This document shows positions 47,108 to 57,400 of a stretch of 64,000 nucleotides of DNA, piece after piece. The stretch spans positions 4,754,001 through 4,818,000 of the forward strand of contig CM030709.1 of assembly GCA_017979445.1 (NCBI GenBank), in the 5' to 3' direction. Origin of the DNA: Akebia trifoliata. Taxonomy: Eukaryota; Streptophyta; Magnoliopsida; Ranunculales; Lardizabalaceae. Position 1 is the stretch's first letter, and the number at the start of each line of letters is the position of its first letter. The position numbers and the translations under genes are program-made. The notes beneath the pieces were generated by a model. It saw only the letters and a list, made by a program, of their open reading frames with translations. It ran no database searches and was not told the origin of the DNA.

Positions 47108-47290
47108 GTTGTGCTAGAGCAACATCAAGATTGGGTATCATATTGTACATCCTGACGTGAAAGTGTGTAGGAATCATAGATGCTTTTCATGGAGATTTGA
47201 ATCAAAAGCATCTATGAATCCTACACACTTTCACGTCAGGATGTGCGATATGAGGTATAATCTTAAGGCCACTTTCACATTATTCTAAAC
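47108..47290. repeat. Foldback element, family F, nearly perfect inner stem
   Basis: Left ACATCCTGACGTGAAAGTGT with GTAGGAATCATAGATGCTTT; right AAAGCATCTATGAATCCTAC with ACACTTTCACGTCAGGATGT. The stem is about 45 bp and nearly perfect, with a loop of about 20 nt. Outer arms (GTGCTAGAGCAACATCAAGA / TAATCTTAAGGCCAC) are less well paired. Confidence 0.8.
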
Positions 47291-49791
47291 TAATACAACA
47301 ATCCACATTAAGGAAAATATCATTATTGCATTATAATAAGACTTCTGGTATTTTGAAATTAAATTTCTTGGTCTCACACTCCTCGAGATGTTTGATGATG
47401 CATAATAAAATCTATCCTTCTCCCCTAAGTTTCGTGGTGTTCTTGAAAATTTGTGATAACAACTATGTCAATTTTTAATTTCACAAAGTGATTTTAATTA
47501 TAAGGAAAAATAACATATCTTTGTCTTTAATGGTGCTCCATTTTTCTTTATCTACTCTGCACACTCGCAATATCTTAGTTAGAGATTTTTCTCTATCTAC
47601 TCTGAGATTCTTTTTTGGTTTTTTTGGTGCTTATCGTGCTTCGTGGGGTTTTGAATGCTTGACCTACCCTTCTTGAGGAGCTTATCAAGGTTTGGCTTAC
47701 CACTCTTGTTAAATTGGCTTGAATGAGCAAACAATGCTCTTGATTTGATGGAACAATCTCTATTCAACTCTTTTTCTTTGGTCTCGAGATACATTGAATA
47801 TAAGGGAGATTTCAACCCCTATCCCTATGTAACACATGTTATTATTAAATGTCTGATATCTTTTCGACCCCACAATGATACATTGAATCATGTTCTCATG
47901 AAGATAAGGAGTGAATTAAATTAAATTAGATTAATTAAAATTTACCTTTAAATTAGTTTTTTTCCACTATATTTTTCGACATAAATCGAATTTGGAATCA
48001 CAACCTAGAATAAATAGAACTCAATCCTCTTTATCAAGTACATAAGAACATATAAAATTGGATTTAATCTGTTAATCTATCTAAGGTGATGCATTAAAGA
48101 ATATATATAAATTCAATCTACGTGTTAATGTATCAGAGTAACGGAGGTTAAGTGGTATGAACATGTTCATTGAACTTTAATCACAAATACTTGTTTAATG
48201 GAAATAAATTAACCCAAGAATAGAATACAATATCCGTGCTTGAAGATCGTTGTCTATACTTGATCTTGAAAATTGCAAAGCAGTATTGTTTTATTTGTTT
48301 GGTAGTTAGAGTTGCAGTTGAGGTTCTCAAACAGACCAAAAATATAAATACTTGAGAATGGAGTGGAGAAAACTATTTACTTACAAGATCTTTGGTTGCA
48401 AGTTTCTAGTTAATCAATGCCTACCCCTTGTTAGCAATTCGGAATATGGCAAAAATTCGAGATTTTGGGTTGAAAAAATCTGGTCTAAAATTCGATAAAC
48501 AGTAAATATGCGGCATATCCTTCATACGTGTATCATATGTCTTATTTCAAAAATCCGAAATATTAATAGTGAGGGTGATGGTGATGATAATAATGATAAT
48601 GGTGATAATGAGAGTATTGAAATTATTGTTCCATTGGTTTATAAAAAAAGACCAAACTCAGAAGACTAATTATTAATTTGGGAAATGAAAATGGTATCTC
48701 AAATAAATGTAGAGGGATAAGTAATTATTTTTTAAAAGATAAAAGAGACATGTGTAACCCAAAAAGTATGATTCCCTACAAAATTTTGAAGCATGACTGC
48801 TTCAAAGTCGATTTTGTATTACACGTTACAACTTACAAGTTTACACTTTACAACATAAAACAAGTTACAGTAACTTTTTTTTTCGACTGAATTTTATAAA
48901 AATTGTAAAAGATGTAAAATTCGTAAGAAACATGTTTTATTTCTTTATATATTAAAATACATGAATTATTCAGAATAATTCAATAATCCAGAGAATAATA
49001 CTTTCTTTGGAAACCTGGGCTATGAATGGGCGGGCTTGGCCCACCCTAGATCTCTAGTGTCTAGTGAGTTTATTGAAGCCAAGTCAGTTTTAGTTGGGTC
49101 GAACGCATCTAGGAGGGAGTCAAGGGACTTGGGCTTGATTAATTTGTTTTATGGATTAATGATTGATCCGAAAAATTCACAAGTTGGTTAACAATCAATC
49201 TCTTAGAATTGTTTTTATAATCTTTCATTTGTTTCTATTTATTATTTTTTTATTTAAAATCATTTCGAAGAGAATTATAAATTGTAATTTTAGAGGTTGT
49301 GTTCAGTCAAATTACAATTATAATTTTAGAGGTTGGGCCTGGTTTAACGGGTTTGAAAATTATGAGCCATATCTTTCTTTGTGAACTTAAGACTAAGGCC
49401 CTATCCATGATTTTTCTTAGTGGAGCTAGACTGGTTAGTGGACAAATGGACCCAATGGGCTTGACAATGGCCTTAGTTCTTACCAAAACTTGACTTCACA
49501 TGCAAAACAGGTACAAGAAAAAACACTTTTCTTATTAAGTTATCTATTTATATTTATATTTTTTACTCTATTTTTTTCATTGAAATCTAGAGGTATGTGG
49601 CATTTGATTCCTAAAATGGGCAAAATGATCGTTTTACTTAGTAAGGCTAGTATGTCTCATGTGACAATGAAATACACTTTGCTTAGTCAATAATATCAGT
49701 AATAATAGTAATAATATTGAAAAACACTTTCCATACTAAATAAGAAAAGTTTTTTGACCACATCACCTTATAGTGTCCAAAAACATTATCT

Positions 49792-49956
49792 TTTTTTTTT
49801 TTTTTTTTTGTGGCTTTGGTTGGCCGCACGTACCACCACCATATATTGTGTAGGCATTTAAATATAGTTTTGTGGAAGGACATATAGAGATTCGAAGTTA
49901 AGACCTGCGGAGCACACCCAGTATCTCTTTGCCACCTTAGCTAGCCCTTGGTGGGT
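49792..49956 (-). mobile_element. tRNA-derived SINE
   Basis: Read on the minus strand: a head CCACCAAGGGCTAGCTAAGG with TGGCAAAGAG (A-box-like TAGCTAAGGTGG), then GTCTTAACTTCGAATCTC (B-box-like), a tRNA-unrelated body ending ACCAAAGCCAC, and an A-run of about 19. Flanking near-identical direct repeats GTCCAAAAACATTATC (49776-49791) and GTCCAAAAAACATGATC (49959-49975) fit a retroposition target duplication. The insertion lies in an R1 repeat copy. The family is not identified. Confidence 0.75.
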
Positions 49957-49959
49957 AGT

Positions 49960-50060
49960 CCAAAAAACATGATCTGATGTCACAGGTTGTAATGACAAAA
50001 TTCTATGAACTTTGAAAATAAAAATTCAAAAGATATTCATTTTTCGCCATTAAACTTAGT
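49960..50060. repeat. Dispersed repeat R1, partial copy d
   Basis: AAAACATGATCTGATGTCAC, ACAAAATTCTATGAACTTTG and TTTTTCGCCATTAAACTTA follow the R1 order. The left side is interrupted by the SINE. Confidence 0.5.
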
Positions 50061-51062
50061 TTACGTTTTGTGACATTATTTTTGGTGATGGTAATTTTTT
50101 TTTTTTTTTTTTTTGGTTTTTTCACCACTAAAAATTAGAATTTTATTAAATAGGTTATATATGGGTTGGGTAAGGTATACCTATTTATAAATGGGTTGGG
50201 TTTGGGATTGATAAATTTTCATAATACCCGTATGAAGAATCTACAAAGAATTGGGATCCTAGAACCTGGCCCAAATCATTAAGCTACGAAGAATCTAGAT
50301 AGATATAAATTTTACTAAAATGCCACGCAAGCAGCTCTCGGTGGTAGGGTAATTGTGTGACATTTGGCGTAATGTAATTGTATTGTAGAAATTGATTCAG
50401 TTTATCTAGTAAGTATTTAGTTTAATTTAATGACTAGTAATGAAAGCAAAGTGTACTTTAACACATGAGTTGTGTCTTCTTATTTATTTATTTATTTATT
50501 TTTAAATATTTATTAGTTCTAATTCCACTTGTTAGGATAATGAATCTAAATATTGGGACGAATTAACGGATTGGTATTTAAGCTGAATCAGTCACCATTT
50601 GTATAAATAGATCAGGTCATAAACGGATCATTTTTAATTGACCTAAAAATCTAGTCCAAGTCGCACCCATTTTTCAATCAGGTGGATCGGGTTTAAAAGC
50701 CTTCAAAATATCAACTAATCAAAGTCGAGCCACTTTTAGTAAAATCAGACTACATTTGAGCCAATCAGGTAGGGTAGATGTGTGTGGACCGGGCCAGGTT
50801 GTGACTCGGCTTGTTCCAATCTTCACTTTATCAAACTAATATAAGATATATCCAGCTAAAGTCAACAAGTACTTTAAGAGAGAGGCACGTGGAAGGAGAT
50901 GTCACAATCCACACGTTAACATGTCGTGTTTACGTGTCCTATATCTTTGAATATGTCAGTGTTAAATGTTTTTTTTAAAAAGACAAAGTCTAGGGCTAAT
51001 TTTTTCCATGAGTAGAAAGATTCTCTAGATGCTTCCCATAATAAAAACATATTAAATTTAGA

Positions 51063-51240
51063 GATATTCTATTACCACATCAGCTTTTGCTAAGAACACC
51101 CTTAATTCATATGTAAATCACCATAGAAATAGCACATATCATGGGTGCTCTTAGAAAAAGTTGGTGTGACAATAGAAATCATGATAGAAATATCACATAT
51201 CACGGGTGCTCTTAGTAAAAGTTGGTGTGACAATATAAAT
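51063..51240. mobile_element. MITE-like element with internal direct repeat
   Basis: The left TATTACCACATCAGCTTTTG with CTAAGAACACCC pairs with GGGTGCTCTTAGTAAAAGTT and GGTGTGACAATA on the right. The right arm is present twice in direct orientation (about 51123-51180 and 51184-51240; period about 61 bp). Related ends occur at 60307-60408 and 61590-61690. Confidence 0.5.
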
Positions 51241-53330
51241 TCTCAAAATTTATAATATAATCAAAGCCATTTTAATAAAAAAAATCAAGGAAATTGCAAT
51301 CCCACATAACTTATAATTGCATCGGTTAGTTTTTTAAAATTATAAAAACATCTATTTTACTATATAATTTTCAAAATCATCTTTTAATTAATATTTTAAA
51401 TTACAAATAAATCTTTCAAATACATGGGCGTTTGCACATGCCACCTTCTAGTTTAAAGATAAATATAAAAAAAAATTATTTTTTATTGTTCTCAAAAATA
51501 TTATGTATAATAATCAAATCGATTTGGTTGAAATTTTGAATTTTTAACCCCACTTGGTACATTTTTAATCAACTCAACCCGGGTCGGTTGGCAGTGTTGA
51601 CTTGATGAGATCATAAATGACACAATCAAGATTTAGTCGACGTAAACTTTTAGTCAAGATGAAAGACCTAAAATTATATTTTTCAAGTATTTTACGGAAG
51701 ATTTGACGCAATAAAACAAGAAAATATTCTCTATCTCTTCATCTATCTTTTTTATGCTTACGACAAATATATACTCATTTTCTTTGGATATAAAGGCATC
51801 GACAACTCTCAAAGGCATCGACGACAGCTCTACAATGCTTCCTTTCATCGCTCCTTCCCCATAAAAAATTTTCCCACATCAAATCTTCCTCAGAAAACTC
51901 CATTTCATCCGTCCAAACATAAAGGTTAGGGCAAAAATGATTAAATAAGATCACCTCGTACTAGTTTTACAAGGCACACCATAGTCCATGGATATCTCCT
52001 ATCCATAAAGCTATTGTCAAGGCACTTTTATATGAATTAATTTATGTCTTCATGTTGTATCCAATATAATTTTAATTATTTTAAGGGTAATTAGACATAC
52101 AACTCCTTTCTTTGGTGAATATTCGATATTATTCCCTATGTTTTGAAATGGATTATTACGACATGCTCCCCTTGGACTCGCTCTTCTTTTATAAATTAAT
52201 AGAAAATGACTTAAATGCCCTTATATACGACTCCTGGCAAAAAAAAAAACCCTTCAATTTTTCTTTTCAAAATCTCACTTTTTCAACTTCTTGAGATTTT
52301 TTTTTATTTTTAACCTTCTTCTCCGACCATAATATGTTATTTACTTTTAAATCTTCAAATCTCAAGAGCTTGACGATGGCAGATTTTTTTCATTTTTGGC
52401 TTGAGATATTAAATGAAGGCATTTAGGTCATTTACCATTAATCTATAAGAGAACATCAAGGTCAAGGGGTTATGTCATTAGTTTGGAAAAAACAGGGGTG
52501 GCATCTCAAATATTGATCAAAATGTGGAGAAGTATGTCAACATCATACTAATTTTGATTGAGTCAGCATCGTATAATTGATAAAGATTATCCCATCGATG
52601 GGTCCAATGAAGGAAAAGTCCAAATAAAATAAGCGAATAAGTGAAACATTTTGATAGAAACATGCAATCAAACATTTATTTATTTCATTATTTGGTTTGG
52701 AATAAAGTTTCTTCCTTCTTGATAAAGAAATCTTCTCACTTGTATGAGCTAGAAATTAGGTGGCCTAATTTTCAACCCCTCTCTCTCTCAAAAGAAACTG
52801 ACAAATATAGAGAATGTGTTCTTAAGGAAGACTTTTAATAGGGTTGTTTAATCTGGGACCTATAGGCCTGAATTTGAATTAAATGACCACGGTGGGCTCG
52901 GTCGGGTCCATTTGGAATTTATCAGGAAAACAAAAAAAATTCAACAAATTTGTTGGACCATATCGTGGTTTGTGGAGCATAATGATATTGGTTAATAAAG
53001 AGGTACTGTTAATCAAGCCACGCGTCCTGTCGGTTGAATTATGTAAAACCCTAATTATGTTTTTCTAATGTATATATTTCTCTCTGAGAAAAATTACTTT
53101 AAGGGCCTGGTGGAAGGACTTATTTCTAAATAGTCTCTAAGTTTTGCGCATAAATTGATAGGACATTTAGTAAATTTTTTAGTTTTTAATGGTTCTTCAT
53201 TACTGGCAAACTCACTATTTTTTTTTTAATTTGCTGTCGAGTTCACCCCTTTTTAACGCTATCAAATTGGATGGTTTTTAATTAGTGTCAAGTTCACACT
53301 TTTTACTATCAAATTTACCACTATTTACTG

Positions 53331-53371
53331 TCGAGTTCACCACTTTTTAAATAAAAAAGTGGTGAACTCGA
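53331..53371. repeat. Perfect 18-bp hairpin
   Basis: TCGAGTTCACCACTTTTT and its exact complement are separated by 5 nt. The left arm is the last of several GAGTTCACC-type units from 53225 on. It is not followed by a gene, so a terminator role is not supported. Confidence 0.7.
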
Positions 53372-54202
53372 TGCTAGTGAAACCTCTCATTTCCTATTTT
53401 TGACTAAAATAAATGGAAGAATTGACTAAAAATTTGAGATAATGACTAGTTTAGATTATTTCAACCCAAAAGAACAATTCTTTATTGATTTTCTTCCAAA
53501 AATTAAGAAAAAAGTGAAAAAAACCCTTAGATTTTTACATAATTTTCAAAATCTTTGAAAAAATCTTTGAAAATGATTTCTTCTTCCTTCTTAAATCCTT
53601 TCCGATAGAATGGAGTCTTCAAAATTCGATTGAGAGACCAAAATCGAATTTTTTATTTATGAAAATGATGAGTTAAATGGTAAGGCATTCAATCGTGAGA
53701 AATGTGGGAAATGAGGCCTGGAGACTATTAAAAAAAGAAAATTTAAATTTTACTAAATAGAATATTAAGAGACCACCCAAAACTCAGGAATTATTTAAAA
53801 AGAAATCCCTCTGCGAGATTCCTTTAAGTAATTTTCTCTTATTTTTTTGGTGAGAGGGTGTAATCTATATCTATGAGTCTTTATCTTGAGGGAATCATAT
53901 AAAAATCTGCATTTATGTGGGAATCACATTCATTGAATTTTGTGATTCACTAACTGGATCATTTATAATAGAATCTGATTGGACTTGATCATGAGTTTGG
54001 TCAATTTTTAAGAACACTATTATTATTTAAAAAAAATCAAAATTTATAGCGATTTAGGGGTAGAGGTGGGGTCATTAAAATATAGGAGGAGTTGTTTTGT
54101 AAACGTAGTTCTTGAGTATAGTATCAGGACGGGTAAAAACAGTAAAAAATAACACACCTAGAAATTTCAAGGGTATTTAAGTCATTTCATTTGATAAAGA
54201 CC

Positions 54203-54210
54203 TATATAAC
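54203..54210 (+). promoter_or_regulatory. Candidate TATA box of the synaptotagmin gene
   Basis: ACCTATATAACAAG lies about 215 bp before the start codon, giving a leader of roughly 180 nt if transcription begins about 30 bp downstream. An ACACGTAG (ACGT core) follows at 54227. A CAG acceptor-like site at 54389 leaves open a small leader intron. Confidence 0.45.
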
Positions 54211-54415
54211 AAGTTAGAAGTTCAGAACACGTAGATTGAAGTAACAACGACACACTCTTTTGGCGCGTTCATTCGGTTACAGTTTTCCTGTAAAATTTCT
54301 TCTTCTCCTGCAATTTATTAATTTATTAATTTATTAATTTTTCAATTTTCATTCATCATTTGTTCTTGATTTACTTTTGTTTCTGCAGAGATTTTACATC
54401 GATTTTTAAGGTTTA

Positions 54416-54433
54416 ATGAGATGGGATTTCTGA
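54416..54433 (+). other. Five-codon upstream frame overlapping the synaptotagmin start
   Basis: An ATG five bases before the main ATG opens a five-codon frame (Met-Arg-Trp-Asp-Phe) ending at TGA 54431-54433, in a different frame, overlapping the first codons of the main CDS. It could dampen or tune initiation. Seen in sequence; effect unknown. Confidence 0.6.
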
Positions 54434-57400
54434 GTAGTTTATTGGGAATTATTGGTTTCGGATTCGGGATTCCAGTTGGGTTGGTGGTGGGTTATTTTCT
54501 GTTCATCTATTTTGAATCCAGAGATGTAAAGGTAAAATCTTTGATCATCTTTTATTAAGATCTCACTATATTATTTAATACCCAATCTTTGTATTTGGTG
54601 TTTTAGTTGAAATTCTTAATTTTACATGTATCGTTTTCCATTTGAGAATTTAAAGGATGTATTTTACTTAAGGTTTTCTGAATTGGGAATTTTTTTTTAT
54701 GGATTATTTAAATTGATTTTTGTTGTTTTTCCCTTAAATTGTTCTGATATCTATTAGATTTATTTATTTTTATTGGGTCTTCCTTTGGTGTTATTTGATA
54801 AAGATTTGCTATGTTTAAGGTTTTGGCAGAAATGGTTCTCCAAGTTAATGGCAGATCAATACTATTAAATTTTTTGGGGCAGACATTTTATTTTAATTTT
54901 ATTCTATTTTCAGTAATTGGGTTTTTGTGAATTATTTTGTTATTTTTTCCATCCTGAATTCTCTCTTCTGTTATTAATCATATGTGATACTGAATTGCGA
55001 CAACTATATATAATTTTTCTTCTACAAGATAAATTTTTATAAGTAGAACATTTTATTGAAAAAAATAAAAGAAGAGTAGTTCAATCAGACGAAGGTGTAC
55101 AAGACGACCCTAGAAAGATTGACAGAATAAACAACTAAAATCGCCACAAAATCCTCTTAAGCGATCTGAATGGAATTGGAGTTCAACATTGAGTAAGAAA
55201 CAAGACTGACTATCGAACCACCTCTCAATACCCACAAAATATAAAAAATATTAGACCGAATAGATCTAGCAAGACTGCAATGCACAGGGATACGATCCAT
55301 CTTTTCTAAAATCGCTGCCCACATTGACAAAGATACCTTAGATGGCAGGGGTGGATTTAGAGTGGGGCCTGTGGGGGCACTTGCCCCTACAAGAGTTTTC
55401 AAATTCAATGGATTAATGTGCTATTGTGACAAATTTTAGCGGTGGATAAAGAAATCTGCCACCATTGCCCCACAACTATTTTTTTCACTCTTAATTGTCC
55501 CCACAAATTTTTTTCTACTCTTGGTTGCCCTCACATGAGCAAAATGCTGGCTCTGCCCCTGTTAGACGGAATCTTTGATCGCCAAACAAAAGTGTTAGGT
55601 AAGGACAATCCATGAGAATTTGACAAGGACTGAAAAATGGGTTAGATAGAAAAGATTCCATTACTAGTAGTAGTCTCATTTCAACAACAATCCTCCCCTA
55701 TAAGCAAACCTTATCACTTTTTCGTACAGATTTTGTATAATGAAGTGTCTTTTGGAACTTACTTTTGCAGAATCCAGTTGTTAAACCGCTTCTTGAACTA
55801 GATTTAAATTCTCTGCATGATCTCTTATCCGAGATTCCATTGTGGGTAAAGAATCCTGACTATGACCGAGTGAGTATCGAAGTTTGAATTTATTAACAGT
55901 TCTTTAAATTGGAAATATATATTACTTTCTTATTGTAGTTTCTTCCTCATTTTCTTTCCTGCTTTATAGATACTGATTTTCATTTTATAATCTTGTTCAG
56001 GTTGATTGGTTGAACATGTTTATTTTTGAAATGTGGCCTTACCTTGATAAGGTACTCATTAAGTTTAGAAAACCATTTTTTGTTTTTTTTTGTTTTGTTT
56101 TGTTTCATCGGTATATTAGATGCCTATTATACAGAGAAGTGAAGCAAATCTTTCCTATAATTAAGAATGAACACCAGTCTAAACTGTTGGGATGAGTTGC
56201 ATTTTACTGTACAGGCAATATGTGGTATGATAAGGAGCACGGCAACACCGATGTTTTCAGAGTACATTGGGAAGTTTCAGATAAAATCTATTGAGTTTGA
56301 GACTCTGACACTTGGAACTCTTCCTCCTACAATTCACGGTGAGTAACGCTTCTAAGGCTCATATAATCACTTTAACCTAATAGCTTTCCACTATTCATAG
56401 CTTGTATACTCATATAAAAATAAAAATAAAATCCTTCTCTCTCCCAAAACATTATCATGGTTTCGACTCTTGAATGCCTATTCTCTGTTAATTTTTCCTA
56501 GTAATAGACCATCAAACATTCCTATTCATGATCTTCCTCTTGTTTGCATCATGTTCTAAGAATAAAAGCAAGCTTGAACACATAATTCTCTAAAGGTATA
56601 TTATCTATAAGGTAGACTGTTGGGGTATGAGACCTACCATATTTGGTCCTATATCTGATTTTTATTTATTTTATTATTGGGAATAGAGGGTATATCATAG
56701 TGGATGCTTATTCAACCTTGTAGGTGTCAAAGTCTATGAGACAAATGAGAAGGAACTAGTTATTGAGCCCGTCATTAAATGGGCTGGCAATCCCAACATA
56801 ACTCTGGAGCTGAAATTGTTGTCCCTGCGACTCACGGTGCAGGTCTGTTATCCTTATCAGATAACAAGTTTTTTTTTTGTTGCTGACCCGATAGAAGGAT
56901 ATTTCTCCTAAGGGGTTGATTATTTTTCTTATCAGTTGGTGGATTTACAAATATTTGCAGCACCACGTGTGACCTTGAAGCCTCTTGTGCCAACCTTTCC
57001 ATGTTTTGCAAGCATAATGGTTTCTTTGTTGGACAGGGTAAGTGAAGAAATTTATAAAATTTGACTAAGAAATCTGAAGCTATCCAAGTTTAATTTGGTT
57101 GAATTGGTGATTCAATGGTTGAAATTAGTCAATTTCATTGCACACAAAATGGTTATGAAATGGACTCAAATAAATCCTATTTGGTGGCTCATGAACGTTT
57201 CTTGAAGATATAAAATCATTGGTTGGCTGATCCAACAAATTACCGAAGGAATTGGTTTTTCACCTCCCTTTGGTCCCACATGATCAAATATTATAAATGA
57301 TACATTATTTTTTCTAAAATATTTTAAGAAAACATTTAAAATTAAAGTATAAACAACATTAACTTGATTGAATTCTATATCATCCTCAAGTTTGGAGATT

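Larger units (their letters stand above)
39496..54180. other. Gene-free interval rich in foldback MITEs
   Basis: No exon chain or family match to a host protein on either strand. The interval is made up of family F foldback elements (39705-47290), R1 copies, a SINE and AT-rich DNA. Short open frames here match nothing and mostly lie in inverted repeats. Confidence 0.65.

Noticed and set aside
48678..49693. Cluster of short plus-strand frames
   Set aside because: All under 75 codons, no family match, no splice chain; AT-rich chance frames.
53331..53371. Transcription terminator
   Set aside because: A perfect hairpin but no gene upstream, and plant nuclear genes do not use such terminators.
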